Shown piece by piece: positions 1 to 11,851 of a stretch of 64,000 nucleotides of DNA. Made by a program: the position numbers and the translations under genes. This DNA is from Drechslerella dactyloides (taxonomy: Eukaryota; Ascomycota; Orbiliomycetes; Orbiliales; Orbiliaceae): NCBI GenBank assembly GCA_020064725.1, contig JAGTWJ010000008.1, forward strand, positions 806,001 to 870,000. Reading direction: 5' to 3'. Under the pieces are notes generated by a model. That model did no database searches and was not told the origin of the DNA. It worked only from the letters and a program-made list of their open reading frames with translations. Numbering within the stretch: position 1 is the first letter of the stretch; every line of letters starts with the position of its first letter.

Positions 1-914
1 TCTGCCCGTACGTACATACATTACTAGTACTGAGAGTGTAAGGTTTGTTTTCTGTTCTGTATCAAACATACATGCGTGCGCACCGTTCCGTGCCCTGCCG
101 TGTGATTGATTGATTGATTGATTGATCTGATTCGACTGCTGCATCCAGCAATTCATTTGCACCGATCGACTGTCGATGAATAGCGAATCCGCCCTCCCCC
201 CTACCAATTGCCAAACAGACTACGCCGGAAAGAAAGCAAGAAGCGGCTCCCACCACCAATCAGCAGCGCCGATTCCTTCCATGCGCGGACACATCAAGGG
301 CAAGCAAGGAAATAAAAGAAAACTGAAAGTTACAAAGTGAGAAAGAAAAAAAATAATTAACAGGAAGGAGGGAATGGAATGGAAGGGAAGCGGGAAGGCT
401 AGACAGGGCCGATCGAGCTGCCCCGGAACGCTTTTCCGAACCCGAAAATTATGTGGTGGTTAAGAAAGTAAGTGAGAAAGTTGTAGTGGATGGTTTAGTG
501 TACAAAGTAGTGCTCTTGCTTGCTTGCTTGCTGGCTGGCTGGCTATAGACAGGAATTTCCGATATCGGAAGGCTAAGCTGGGTGAGTCAGGTTGAGGAGA
601 TGGATGGATAGTAGATGGGTGAGTGGATATTTTAATGTGGGCAGAAGTTAAAAGCGAAGCAATACGAAAATGTGACTTTTATGTTGGTTCCCAAGATAAC
701 CCCGTTGAAATGCTGAGATGGTATAAAATGTTTCGGCGTGGAAATATAAGTAGTATATGAGAAGAGAAGCGAAGCAGAAGAAGATGAAGTGAGAAGTAGT
801 ATAGTTATATCGAGCGCTTATATCGAGCGCAGTAGAGCAGAGTCCGTTAAGTGTGATAGGCCGTTATTGAGAGAGAAAAGAGATTTCGTGCGATTGGACT
901 GGACCGTGCTCAGT
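1..914. other. Gene-free stretch at window edge, downstream of ECL1
   Basis: No open frame here looks like a real protein. The stretch holds simple repeats: a TGAT array at about 103-126 and a CTTG/CTGG array at about 515-544. It also has purine-rich runs around 300-360. The part next to 915 probably includes the 3' UTR of the minus-strand ECL1 gene. Confidence 0.6.
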
Positions 915-1394
915 TTAATAGATGGTCATCCGCCGCTTGTTGTCCCGCACCTGGTCGAACGAGTTGGCGTAGTCGTTCAGCTCCCGCGCCGCCTTGGCGG
1001 ACAGGTAGGCCTGCTCGAAGGACGACGACTGCTGCGACGGCATTGACGACAGCGACGTCCGCGACGGCGACGGGTGCAGATTCGACGCCAGGGATCCCTT
1101 CCGCCCGTTCCAGCCGGGCATCGAGAAGACGGGGGACGAGTCCGACGGCTGCTCGGAGGACGACGACGAGCGCAGGGCGGAGAAGTTGAGGGCGGGCGGG
1201 AGGTAGAAGCCGCCGGGGGCGGAGGTGGTTGCGGATGTGGGAGCGGTGGGCTCCTTGGGCGAGGAGCTGGCGCTGGCGCTGTAGGAGGCTCGCTCGAGGT
1301 CGGACAGGCGGCAGGCTTGGGAGCAGTAGGCGGCGCCGTTGGGGGCTTCGCGGTCGCAGGCGAGGCAATAATCGAGGGACCACTCGAACGGCAT
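915..1394 (-). CDS. ECL1: ECL1-family zinc-binding lifespan/stress regulator
   Basis: Single-exon protein of 159 residues. Residues 1-35 contain CLAC followed by YCSQAC (CxxC...CxxxC), the N-terminal zinc-binding signature of the fungal Ecl1/2/3 family. Members of that family extend chronological lifespan and respond to sulfur, zinc or nutrient stress in yeasts. The rest is Ser/Pro-rich and probably disordered, ending in a basic NKRRMTIY tail. The chosen ATG at 1394 is the first ATG in the frame and puts the zinc motif right after the start, as in the family. The same frame stays open upstream to about 1682 but has no ATG there. The family call rests on the cysteine pattern and position. The exact role in this organism is inference. 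Confidence 0.8.
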   Translation of the reverse strand: MPFEWSLDYCLACDREAPNGAAYCSQACRLSDLERASYSASASSSPKEPTAPTSATTSAPGGFYLPPALNFSALRSSSSSEQPSDSSPVFSMPGWNGRKGSLASNLHPSPSRTSLSSMPSQQSSSFEQAYLSAKAARELNDYANSFDQVRDNKRRMTIY

Positions 1395-2351
1395 GTTGGC
1401 GATGTATGTATGTTGAGCGTAAGAGGGTATTGGTTTGTATGTTTTGTGTGTATCGTAGTATGTATGATGATTGAATGCGGGTGTTTGTTTGTGGATTGTC
1501 CGTTCGGTCGAGATGCAGCTCTGAGGGAGTGTGGTGTGGAGGTTGTTTTTGGGGGGGCGAGATGCGGAGGCGGGCTGGTGCTTTAACTTATAGCGGGATG
1601 GGGAGAGCAGGGCAGCAGCGTCCGCTTGTCTCGGGATGCAGGCAGGCAGGCAGGCAGGCCGCAACTTGAGAACACAGCACAACAGGAAGGCGAGGAATGC
1701 AGCAGAATGTTAGAAATAAGGAGAGGATGTCGATGGTTGTAGATGATAATATAACAGCAGGAGCAATCTGTTGATGATTATAGAGATGGAGCTAAAGAAG
1801 GGCAATACGGCAGCACAATATACGCACACCAATCTAACGCAGGCGGAGGGGGGCAGAAGCATCTATTTAAATGAGGATGAGGAGGGAGCGGTGCAGGCTG
1901 GCAAAGCAAGCAAGCAAACGGGCGATGGCGCCTTGGAAGCTGCACCTCGAGCAGGCCTTCTTCTTCCACCACCACCGCTGCGTGAGAAAGTACAAAAAGC
2001 ATGTACCCAAGTGGCTCAACTTTCTTTTTCTTTTTCTACTACTTCTTAGTACAACTTACTTCCCACCCCCGTGCATGGTGGACGACTTGCAGCTGGAGCA
2101 TGGGCTGTCTGATGGATGTGGGTGGTGGAGGGATGCAATGTGGGAGGGTGGACGGATGGCCATGGGGCCTCTTCCTTTCTTTTCCTTCTCGCTCTCTCGC
2201 TTTCTTTCTTTCTTTTCTCTCGCTGGCCCGTCCGAGCATCGTGCTTAGCTTTTTGTCTCTGGTCTCGTCTTCGTGCACTGGTCTCAGGCTAAGTTGGGCC
2301 TGGCGGGTGACCTGATAGCGGCAGCTCTGATATTATTGAAGTATCACCCTC

Positions 2352-2369
2352 CGCTATAGCGCTATAGCG
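2352..2369. repeat. 18-bp perfect palindrome made of two GCTATAGC units
   Basis: The sequence is a tandem pair of the 8-bp palindrome GCTATAGC flanked by a C and a G, so the whole 18 bp equals its own reverse complement. It lies in the non-coding interval between ECL1 and CCZ1, about 1 kb upstream of the ECL1 start. It could be a dimeric protein-binding site or chance. No function is known to me. Confidence 0.6.
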
Positions 2370-2679
2370 CCGCGTCCCATATTAATCACCAGTGCGAGTT
2401 TATTTTGTGATATAATATCTCGAATGCATAGCACGGACAGGCTGCGTATATTATTATGTATTACGAAGTTTGGACTGGGGAAGTAAGTACTAAGTACATT
2501 ACTTAGCATCACCAGTTGACTCAACCAGCCCGTACGGGACAAACTTCAATGAATCTCCCGTTTGAAGGAGCGGGATATACATGATTGCAGTAAACCAAGT
2601 ATCAAGCAGCATGTAATATGTATGTTCGAATGTTCTTACCTTCCCCGATTTGCAAGTAGCAACATATCCCATACCGGGC

Positions 2680-2705
2680 CAGCACAGCACAGCACAGCAC
2701 AGCAC
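2680..2705. repeat. CAGCA pentanucleotide microsatellite
   Basis: About five consecutive CAGCA units in non-coding sequence, followed by a short ACAC run. One of many short tandem arrays in the intergenic DNA of this window. Confidence 0.8.
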
Positions 2706-5245
2706 ACACAGCAAGCACGTCGCGATCTCTCTCGCCCACTCGAGTTCTCCGTGTTTAAATGCCTCGGCCAGCCAGCGCAGCCTGCTTAACTTGTTACAGA
2801 GCGTCATCTCGCGGGATAGTGTCGTGCTCGAACAGGATAGCTGGATCGCCCGCCGTCCCAGTCGGGTCGAGTCCGTCAGGGGTCCCCTTCTCCGCTAGCC
2901 GCATTTCCCACCAGACCGGACAGTGCAGTCCCTCACGATGATATAACTTGTAATACTATACGGGTTGGAACGCGCTGAAAATTTGAGAGAGAAAAAAAAT
3001 TGCAGCGGACGAGGGTGCAAACATGTTTTCGTACGGTCCATCCAGAGTGTATTACTCTGTGTCGTGTGTACCTTGCTTCCAACGCTCGCTCGGGTGGCCA
3101 GTGCGGTGACCCCCATGCACACCTCACCCACTCACCCACCCGGTGCAGTCTCGAGATACTTGTACTTACACACTGACAGACGGACGTGCCTGTCTCGATC
3201 GGGGTCCCGTCTCCCTCTTTTCTTCTTTTCCGGACGTGACTCTCATCAGGATACTCTCCTGGAATTGCTCACCGAGAAAGAAGGAAAGAAAACAAAAAGA
3301 CTCCCCTCCTGCTGGATAGCTTCATGCCAGCCGGCCGGAGGTTAGCGTGCCCGTCTCCGCCGCGGCTTCAGCTTCTTCGCTCGTGGTGCCCGCCCGCCAG
3401 CCCGCCCGCCCTCTGCTCAACATGCTCTGAATCGATCCGCCTCCATCTGCTCCGCTCTCCACATCGTGCGTAGCACTATGTACAATACCCATTATCCAGG
3501 AGTGTCAGACCTGCATTCCCAGCGGCTAATGCCGGCCAGTTGATCAAAGCGGTAAAAGCAATATCAATGGGGCCAGATCATATCACCGCGATCAATTGAC
3601 TTTTCCCTCTATACGACATACTATGTAACTGACTAACGTCCACAAACTGACCACCATCGCCGCACTTCCACGTACATGTAATGTACCTTGCTTGCTTGGC
3701 TGCGATGGATCCGATAGGATAAAATTTTCCTTTCGAGCTGGTCACGAAAAATTTTTCGAGCATACGATTCCTCTAATATACAAACGTGCTACTCTGTAAC
3801 ACTTACCGTTCTCGATCCGGTCAGATATCGCTGCACGGGTACGGGGCCAACAGCATACCAGACCACATTCGACAACTGAGTTGACTCGAAGCTGGAAGAA
3901 AAATTTTTTTCTCCCCCTTCCTAGCCATGCAATTGCTCGGTTACGGAGGCGAATCGCGTCCGTCTGTCTAAGCTTGTCGTTTCGTTCGTTCGTTCGTTCG
4001 TTTTTTGCGGTGCACGGCGCCGGCTCCACACCCTAGAAGGTTACCGATTGGGAGGCAAGTGCAGGCACGGATGGACAAGCGCACGCAAGCAAGCTTCTCA
4101 ATCTATCGATCAATCGAATTCCAAGAATTCAAAGAAAGAATGAGAAGAATGAAAAATTTTCTCTTCGGATCAATCCCGTGTGCGCTGATTCTATCCCGAC
4201 AATACCACAATACCGCACAATTCATAGCACGTAGATAGTATCGTATCATATAGACCCAGCTAGCGGGTAGGCTGAGCTGTCTGTACGGGTAAGGTAGGCG
4301 ATTGATTATTTCCAGGACGCAGACATTCTGCATGCCAGAGTTGTCTTGCGCAGTGCCACACGGACGGACAGACATACGAACAGACGGACGCGGGACACAT
4401 ACATTGCATGCGCATACGCTCTTACATAAGTCTGTACGCACTTACCGACAGACATACAGTACGTCCGCATAAGTGTGTACATTGTATATCCGGCCTATAG
4501 AACTGTCTCGATCGATCTATTCGCCAATGCCGTGCTACTATCATTATATCCGACAGCCTCGCAGCGGAGCGTAAACCACATCCAGACAGACCGACAGAAA
4601 ACTAAGCACACACAGCCAGCCCAATTATATCACACTACGAGACAAGACATGCACCCAACGACCATGATTTGAAAAAAAAAAAAAAATAAAGAAGAAAAAA
4701 AATTATAAGCCGCAGACAGCGCAGTGGAACCCCCCCTGATTCGCCAGCGTAAAAATTTAAACAACTGTGCGTAAAATATACTCGCCCGCTCTAATCCCCA
4801 ACAAAGCCAGCGAACGATCGATGCAAATCCGTAAAAAGTCAACCCAAGAAGCCGCTTTCGGCTTACGTAGAAGCTCTTGATAGAAAAAAAAGCAGGACGA
4901 ATAGGAAGAGGAGGAAGCGAAGGGAAATGTACCGTGCCCAGCCCAGTCGCGGATCACGTCACCACGCTTCGAGCTGCTGCATTGACTAATGAGTGCCTGG
5001 TCGCCCAATACCCCCAAGCCCGGACATGCAGAACCCTACAGCGTACCTTCTCGCGTACTTGTAGAAACTCAATGCGTCCACCGAAGGATCCAGCGATTGC
5101 AAAACCCACACGAGCACAAGCTGTGCGTGGAATGGCATCAACAACCCCCCAGCTCAGCACCATAGCTCCGGGTTTTCGCAACATTGGAAAGCTGGGTAAC
5201 GCGGTATCCTGACGTTATCACGCCATCACCTCACTCCCGTCCCCT

Positions 5246-7826
5246 TCACGTCCGCGCCGTCAGGTTCAGCAGCTGGTCAAAGTACCGCTTGGTGTCGATG
5301 CCAAGTCCGCCGCTCAGCTTGATCGGAATCGCAAACCCGCCGGTGCTATCCTTTGTGGCACGTACATGCGCCCGGTGATCCGACCCCTTCTTGACGATGA
5401 ACGCCTCGCGCCGCCCGCGCCGCTGCTTGCTCACGCTGCCGATGAATGATGCAATATCGTCCTCCGGTGGCACCAGCTCCTGCCGGTCGACCTGGGCGTC
5501 CGCACTGCTAGCCCTCTTCGCTGCTGTCGGCGGTGGCTTGGGCTGGGCTTCCGCGCTGTCCAGCCGCATCCATGCCACCCACCAGCCTCGCGTTGTGCGG
5601 TTGGTGCGCTCTCGCTCCCCGGACGGCGTGCCAAGCGGTATTTCCTTCCATCGCGTGTCTTCGATCACTCGGATGACTTGCGAGTGGATGTGCAGGGCTT
5701 CTATTCTGGGCAGCGCTCCCGCTTCTGTGGTGTCGAGGAGCGGCGGGGTGGGGGCGAGCATCGGGTCCGGGATGTTGGGTATGGAAGAGTGCACCGTCAG
5801 CGTCGCGGGGTCGAAAATGAGGTCATACAGACCCTTGTTGTGCGACGGTTGGTACTGGTTTTCGGATGACGTTATCAGCGGACCCTTGAGCGGGCCCAGC
5901 TGCTGGTTTAGAAGCCTGTAGAAGCCCGGTTTGCTGAGCGATTCGTTCGTAGGGTGGAACAACATTGCAAAGATGAATGGGTACGCCTGGGAACTCGTGT
6001 TAGAAGATGAGACATCGGAAAGGGCTCCTCTGGCGACACGATAGACTTACAGCATACGCGACCAGGCGGCACTCCTCCAGCGCGAGAGCTTTGTCAGCGC
6101 TCTCCTCAACCTCTTGAACGTTGTCTTCCGCTTGTTGGTGGCGCCGCTCGATCCAGATTGTCTGTGACAGAATGTCCTTGCGTTCGATCTGTCCATCTCC
6201 CGTAGCCTCTTCCTCCTCCTGTTCTTCGTCTAACGCGCCGGTGTAGCCGATGATAAACCGGCCTGGTGTTTCTAACGGGTTCGGTTCGACGACGGGCGCC
6301 GATTCGAGAGCTGCGGTTTTGGGCTGCTCTTGGTCCTCTCGTGTCCTGTTCCATGCAGAGTAGGCTGCGTACGTCCCCAGAGTGAGCACGTTCAGCACGA
6401 GCTTATTGTTGCTTCCTCTTGGGTTGGTCTGCTGCTCAGGTATAGGATTTGACTCTCCGGCCTCAGGGACGGCTTTCGCCGGCTTTCTCCTATCTGCCGG
6501 TTTGGAGGCTATCCTCGTTTGTGGCTTCGGAGGCTGCCAGCCAGGCTCCATCAGGAGTGGGGGAGGTAGTGTCGTCTCAGGCTGGCCTGGGCTCTCCGCC
6601 TCGGAGGAATTCGTTCTGCTCGTCTCAATCCTTCCTGGAGTAGAGCTCTCGGAGGCCCCAGCAGCAGTCTCCGGTGTAGACGATTCTGGTGCCGGTGTCC
6701 CCGAAGTAGACAACTTGGGTACGGAAGATTGGGAGCTATGGCCCTTCGACTTGTGCCGACGGTGCTTCCTCCTCGATGGTCGTACCGTTTGATAGTCGAA
6801 TGATGAGTCGCCGTATTGATACCACCGTGCCATCCACTCCGATATGTCCCTCACGCTCTCTTTCGCCAGATTCCCGACGCCGCGATAGATGCATCCGTCG
6901 TCCGGCCCCGGCAGCCTTCCGGTGCCTCTACTCGAGAATCCAGGCTTTGTCTTCTTGTCGCCGTTCTCCACACCCGAGAGCTTTCCGAACCGCGATACGA
7001 TGACGTCGACCAGGCGCTCCGAGTCGTCTTCTTCCTTCCGATGCCGGCTGACAAAATCGCTTAGGACCTCCTTCTCAGCATCGCCGACTCCTCTACCAAT
7101 CTTGATGCCATTCCAGATGTCTACGGCGGGATTACCGTGCAGCATGACCTCCCACCGCCATGCCCAGCGCGTGTAGAACTTCTCCAGCCGCTGGAGTAGG
7201 TAATCTCGGCCATGTGTTAGCAGTATCGATTCGAGAGTTCCGTTGAAGAGGAGGAACTGGCGGTAGGACGTCTTGAGCTGGGCGATGAGGACGGAGGGCT
7301 GGGCGACTTCGCGAGGAGAGTAGTCCGTCGTCGGCGGGTCTGTAGCGTAGTGTATTTGCGTAATGTCGATGGACTGCAGCAGGCGTGTCAGCAAGTATAG
7401 ATACGAAGGGAGGCATGTCGTATCGTACGTACGGCTAGAATCCACCATCCGGGCTCGATCTCGTGCAGCACGATTCTGCTCTTCTGTGTCTCGACGGTGT
7501 TCAAGTCCTGCGAACCCGAGAAGCCTCTAAACAATACCGTAGTCACCAACGTCAGCTTTCCAAATTGAATGAGAAATGCATCTAGCAGCGACTCGAAAAC
7601 GACTCGGGATGAGCGTGGAGGGCGCGAACCTGGAGAACTCGACGATTCCCTGCGCGAGCCCTATCTGCCTGAGACACTCGTTCTGCGACACCGGCGCCCG
7701 CGACGTCCAGAAGACGATCTGGTCCGGCAGAGTCTCGTCAGTCGGGCCGAGCGAGGGATTGTAGATGGCGAGATAGGAGAGCGAAGCCGGCGTTATGGAC
7801 GTGGGTGTCTGCGCCGGCGCTGCCAT
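5246..7826 (-). CDS. CCZ1: CCZ1, subunit of the Mon1-Ccz1 Rab7/Ypt7 GEF (vacuolar fusion)
   Basis: Proposed exons on the minus strand: 7826-7630, 7526-7433, 7373-6051 and 5986-5246, giving 784 residues. Splicing joins EFSR to GFSGSQDL and WWILA to SIDITQIHYA. The result is the hallmark N-terminal longin stretch of Ccz1, with LAIYNPSLGP, QKSRIVLHEIEPGWW and the following IDITQ. Ccz1 pairs with Mon1 on late endosomes, autophagosomes and vacuoles to activate Ypt7/Rab7. The middle (about residues 310-450) is a basic, Ser/Pro/Thr-rich disordered insert. The last exon carries a second conserved C-terminal region. Intron donors are GTTCGC (weak), GTACGT and GTAAGT, with acceptors TTTAG, CTGCAG and CCCAG. 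It is transcribed divergently from the gene at 8315. Confidence 0.9.
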
Positions 7827-8314
7827 TTCGCTGGAGCAAGAGAAGCTAGAAGAGCGCGCGCGAGCTTGGTGAATGCTAGGCGATTGCTCTTGACGTGTGC
7901 CTTCTCGCGGGACCTGCCTTCTGTCGTCATTGGCGGCCGGCTGGCGGCGCTATCTAATCTTATCTGATTCTCGCCTGTGGGACGTTGGCATGGGAGCGGC
8001 CATTGTTGACGCTTTTACCCGTTTGGGACGTGCAACAGCGCTTCTCAACCACAGGCCGCAGACTTCCCCTCGAACCGCGTCCCTCATCGCAGATTAAAGA
8101 TACTTGCTTATCCCGGTCTCTTGCTACACACCTTGCATCAGCATCGACGCCGGCCGGCTCCCGATTCCCGAGTGCCCCTCTCGCCAAGTCCCGTTTGGCT
8201 CCATACTTTTTAGTATACAGCCTTCGACCCCTGCTGTCGCATGCAGCATTGCACACTCGTCACCACGACCATCTCGACTTCGATAACGCCGATTCTTCAC
8301 ATCATTCTGGCAAG
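7827..8314. promoter_or_regulatory. Divergent promoter region between CCZ1 and the 8315 gene
   Basis: This 488-bp interval separates two diverging start codons, so it must hold both promoters and 5' UTRs. It contains an inverted CCAAT within cattggcggcc near 7928-7938. No TATA box stands out. The plus frame of the downstream gene is open through part of this DNA but has no ATG there. Confidence 0.5.
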
Positions 8315-11125
8315 ATGCCTCGCATGACGAGATCGCAGACCGCAGCCCTGCGGCAGAAGGCCGCTGAGGAAGAAGAGCCTCAACAGCAGAGAGAGCCCTT
8401 CGTCGAGGTCAATGCGAACATCGCGGCCGAACCGACAAAGCCAGCCCCTAAAGCCCGTGCGACCAGATCGAAAGCGAAAAAGCCCCAGAAGGAGAACAGC
8501 GACCCCGAGCCCGAGCCTCAATCCGAGCCTCCTGCCCCCAAAGCAACCAGAAGTTCAAGAAAGACGACCGTGGATACCGCCGTGCAAACTATCTCCCCGG
8601 CTAAACCAAAGCCTGCGACGCGGACTAGAACGACACGACAGACTGCCGCATCTAGCAAAACTGCAATTGAGCCGGAATCTACAACCGGCAAGCAAGATGC
8701 TTCTCCTATCGCCAAGAGCAAGTCTCCAGTACGAGGCAGAGCCGTCCGGCAAACTCTTCCCTCCAGCGAGGCCGTCAGCAAACCAGCACCCGAACCCACA
8801 ACTAGCACGAAGACCGCCTCTACGGAAACAGTTCAAGAGACACTATTCCTCCTTCGACCAGTCGCACCCACAATCGATTTTCAAGAAACTCGGCAGTCCA
8901 GGGCGGCTCCCTCGGTTCTCAATAAGAAGCCGCCTGTTGTTGCAACCACTCGCACTGCGCTCCTAAGGGCACAGAAGGCTACCGGGAAATCCATCGACAT
9001 TCCCCCGAGCAGACCAAGCCTACAGCCCGTCACTCGGGATAAATCCCCAGCAAACGCATCATCTCAACCTACACAGAAGGCGGAATCTCCAAAGAAGACT
9101 ACGGCATCAAGATTGGTCGCAAAAGAGTCACAACAGCCCCTACCACGTACGGAGGAACAGCCAAAAGTTACTGCAGCTCGACGACAGACAGCTCCGATTA
9201 CCACAGAGGCGAAAAGCCCACTGCGTCAGTCACCCCGCAGAAAACCGGAATCACCAAAGGTGGCAACCCCAAGACTTGCACCTGATTCTAGAATACATAA
9301 ACTGGCGGAGCCAAAGCCTTTGCCGTCCCCTAGACGGATCGTACCGACAGCTGCTGCCCAACAGGCTGCGGATGTCATCAAGCCTTCATCGATAAGGCAT
9401 ACTCTGAGCAAATTTGAGAGTCCACAGAAGATTGCGCCGCCAGAGGCTTCAGTCACACCACAGAAAGAACATGCCCACGATGCAAGAGCACGACAGACTG
9501 TGGGTATAGTCGAGTCGCCTCTGCTGAAACTCAGCACTCCAAAGAGACATCCTACAGCACCCTCAATCACCCCAAGCAAACATGGAGTTCATAGCACTGT
9601 CGCACGGCTGCAAGCGGCGATTTCGGTCCCGTCAGAAGCCCCATCGCCAAAATCTACGCCACAAAAGAGACAGACCATTGCGGCGGCATCTAGCCCTAGG
9701 AAGGAAGATGTGCAGACTCCCAGGTCCCGTCAAACTATCACCTCAACCCAGTCGCCGTTTTCGAGGCTCGCGACCCCGAAGAGGCCGGCTACAGGGGTTT
9801 CGATAAACCCAATCAAAGAGAGCACGCCTACTGCCAAACCTACGCAGAACCCTATTTCAACGCAGTCTCCTGCACTCAAACAGACCCCGAAGCGGCCGTC
9901 GTATCTACCATCGCCGGTGAAGTCTAATAAGCCGATCACTACTCCAGTCCCGTTCCGGTTCAACGCGATCGGCCGGGATACTACAAAAGAGTCGCCGAAA
10001 CCTGCGCCTCCGATGCAGCCTGTAACTCCGAAGCAACCAACGGCCATCCCAAGGTACTCGACTCCAGCTCAGAGACCGTCTGTGGCTACACCAAAATCAA
10101 GTGCTCCTGCCCCTGCGCAATCTACAACCACAACGCCAAAGGTAGTCGCATCCGCGCTCAGGCGACCTACGATCACGACGCCCAAACTAGCCGCGCCCGC
10201 CATCAGGCAAGCCGCAGTTACACCTAAGTTAGCGTCTCCCGCCATTAGGCAAGCCGCAGTTACACCCAAGCTGGCTTCGCCTGCCATGAGGCAATCCGCG
10301 GTTACGCTTAAGTTGGCTTCGCCTGCGATCAAGCAATCGGCACCGGCAGCAAGACAGCCTACTACTCCAAGTAGTTCCATGGCGAGACCAAGCATAAAAG
10401 ACAGGATCAAGAGCTTTGAGACCGCAAAGCCTAAGCCATCGCCGACATTCGTTGACGCGCGCACTCTCTTGCGAGCAGCGAGGAAGGATGCTAGAAAAGG
10501 CGCCGTACAAGAACTGACGGGAGAAGTTGAATATGCGGATCTCTTGGGGGACAAATCTCCGGTCAAGCACACCCCTGTAGATAGTCCAGATCTTCCAATT
10601 TGGGCTCTTCTGAACGGAGACGATCAGGTGCCCATTGTGGCCCCGACTCCAGAGATGGCAGCCAATTGCTCGGCCATCAATAATCGGGCCCCGCTACAGA
10701 TACCAAAGCTTGTATCGCCGGTCAAACCTCCTACTACTCGGATCCCACGCACTCCTCCCGTCCGCGCGATTCCAAAATGTTTCGAGGCATCCCCGGCAGA
10801 ATTGTCCAAGGCACCCCCGCTCGACATTGGCTTCGCGCTACTTGCAACTGACGTCACGCCCTTTGATTTCACACAAGTGAAGCCCGCAGTGAGGCCCGCA
10901 GTGAAGCCCTCATTGCCGCCGTCACCGATGAAAGTTCCATTAGCGCAAATAGTGGCTGAAGAGAAGCTCGAGAATATGAAACGGGCCAAAGACCGTGCGG
11001 AAGCAGCTATCCGCGGACACCAAGCTGTTTTGTAAGTTATCAATGACACACATTCGTCGCGGTAAACGGGCACGAGCTAATGAACGGATAGGAATTGGGC
11101 GACGAATGCACGGCCTAAGCAGTAA
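8315..11125 (+). CDS. Basic, S/T-P-rich repeat protein of unknown function
   Basis: Two exons, 8315-11031 and 11092-11125, give 916 residues. The 60-nt intron has GTAAGT, CTAAT and ATAG. After splicing the protein ends NWATNARPKQ. I do not recognise a folded domain. The protein starts MPRMTRSQTAALRQ and is strongly basic, Pro/Ser/Thr/Ala-rich and mostly disordered. It has dozens of SP/TP sites followed by K or R, such as TPKR, SPRK and SPLLKLSTPKR, which resemble CDK sites, and a repeated RQT motif. Residues about 619-674 form four tandem 14-residue units. The C-terminal 120 residues look more ordered, with WALLNGDD, LQIPKLVSPVKPP and a helix LAQIVAEEKLENMKRAKDR. A chromatin- or mitosis-linked role is only a guess from composition. 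The ATG at 8315 is the first in frame. Confidence 0.75.
10169..10336 (+). repeat. In-frame 42-bp minisatellite, four units
   Basis: Four head-to-tail 42-bp units inside the 8315 gene each encode a variant of AVTPKLASPAIRQ plus one residue. The second and third units are nearly identical. The first and fourth are more diverged. Each unit adds one TPK or TLK and one SPA or APA motif. Confidence 0.85.
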
Positions 11126-11851
11126 GCTGTGAGAGACTCTTCAGAGAACAGCTTCAAAGAGCAGACGCCATCAATAAGCCTCATGCATACGGATATTCTT
11201 TCTGCTCCGTATGGGGCTATATGTTATACATACACTTCCTCACTTATCACCACTCTCCATGTCTGTCGTTCAAGTTTTGATTATTGGTTTTCTGTTTTTT
11301 GAGGGATAGGGCAGGGCGTTTAGGGCATATTGATTTCCAATACCCTTTTGCAAGATTTCTGTTTTGTGTCTATTGCGCTGGCGTACCGTGTATTGCAGAT
11401 TGTTCAGGCTGTGGGTCTACAAATGGCCGAGCGAGTAGGTGTGTACAGGACTATTGAGATACATACAAACTGCTAGGATAATTCCAAATCGCTCTTCCAA
11501 TTGGACTCCTCCGACTGGTAAGCTAGCTTGTAGTGTCATAGCTTAGTCTGCAGTGTAGTTGAGGTGAAGACGCGTGCGGTGTTGGATTGTGTGACATCAC
11601 GTGACCAATGCTGCCAGATCTCTGGATCTGCCACCCGAAGCTCGCAGCTCGCGACACACGCACACCGCCTCCTGACCTGACAGCACCTCATCCCTCGCCT
11701 TTCGATGCGCGGCTGACGACGACACGAAACGAAACGGTCCGACACGAGTAGCTTCAACATCGCATTTCGCGAGCTCGACACGTCGAATTGTCAATTCACC
11801 CCTCAATCCGAGTCGAGGTCGATATACACTCGACTGCACTAGCTTTCCAAG
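11126..11851. other. Intergenic region: 3' end of the repeat-protein gene and promoter of the p24 gene
   Basis: No gene seen. The left part is T-rich (about 11270-11350) and suits a 3' UTR with polyadenylation signals. The right part should hold the p24 promoter, including the CACGTG and CCAAT elements at 11597-11609. Confidence 0.5.
11597..11609. promoter_or_regulatory. TCACGTGA E-box-like palindrome abutting a CCAAT box
   Basis: The 8-bp palindrome TCACGTGA (11597-11604) is followed directly by CCAAT (11605-11609), about 245 bp upstream of the p24 start. CACGTG cores are bound by bHLH and some bZIP factors, and CCAAT by the fungal HAP complex. Their use here is inference from position and sequence only. 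Confidence 0.4.

Larger units (their letters stand above)
1395..5245. other. 3.9-kb gene-poor interval (ECL1 upstream region, CCZ1 downstream region)
   Basis: No ORF resembles a conserved protein and I could not assemble a spliced gene. It should hold the promoter and 5' UTR of ECL1, which reads leftward from 1394, and the 3' end of CCZ1, which ends at 5246. It contains a GCAGG array (about 1640-1660), CT-rich runs (about 2020-2045 and 2170-2220), a CAGCA array (about 2680-2705), an 18-bp palindrome (2352-2369), a CGTT array (about 3980-4002) and an A-rich run near 4670-4700. A lineage-specific or non-coding transcript cannot be excluded. Confidence 0.6.

Noticed and set aside
5391..5921. 176-codon plus-strand frame opposite the last CCZ1 exon
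   Set aside because: It is a shadow of the conserved CCZ1 C-terminal coding sequence.
7985..8314. N-terminal extension of the repeat-rich protein upstream of 8315
   Set aside because: The frame is open but contains no ATG before 8315, and the sequence falls in the divergent promoter.
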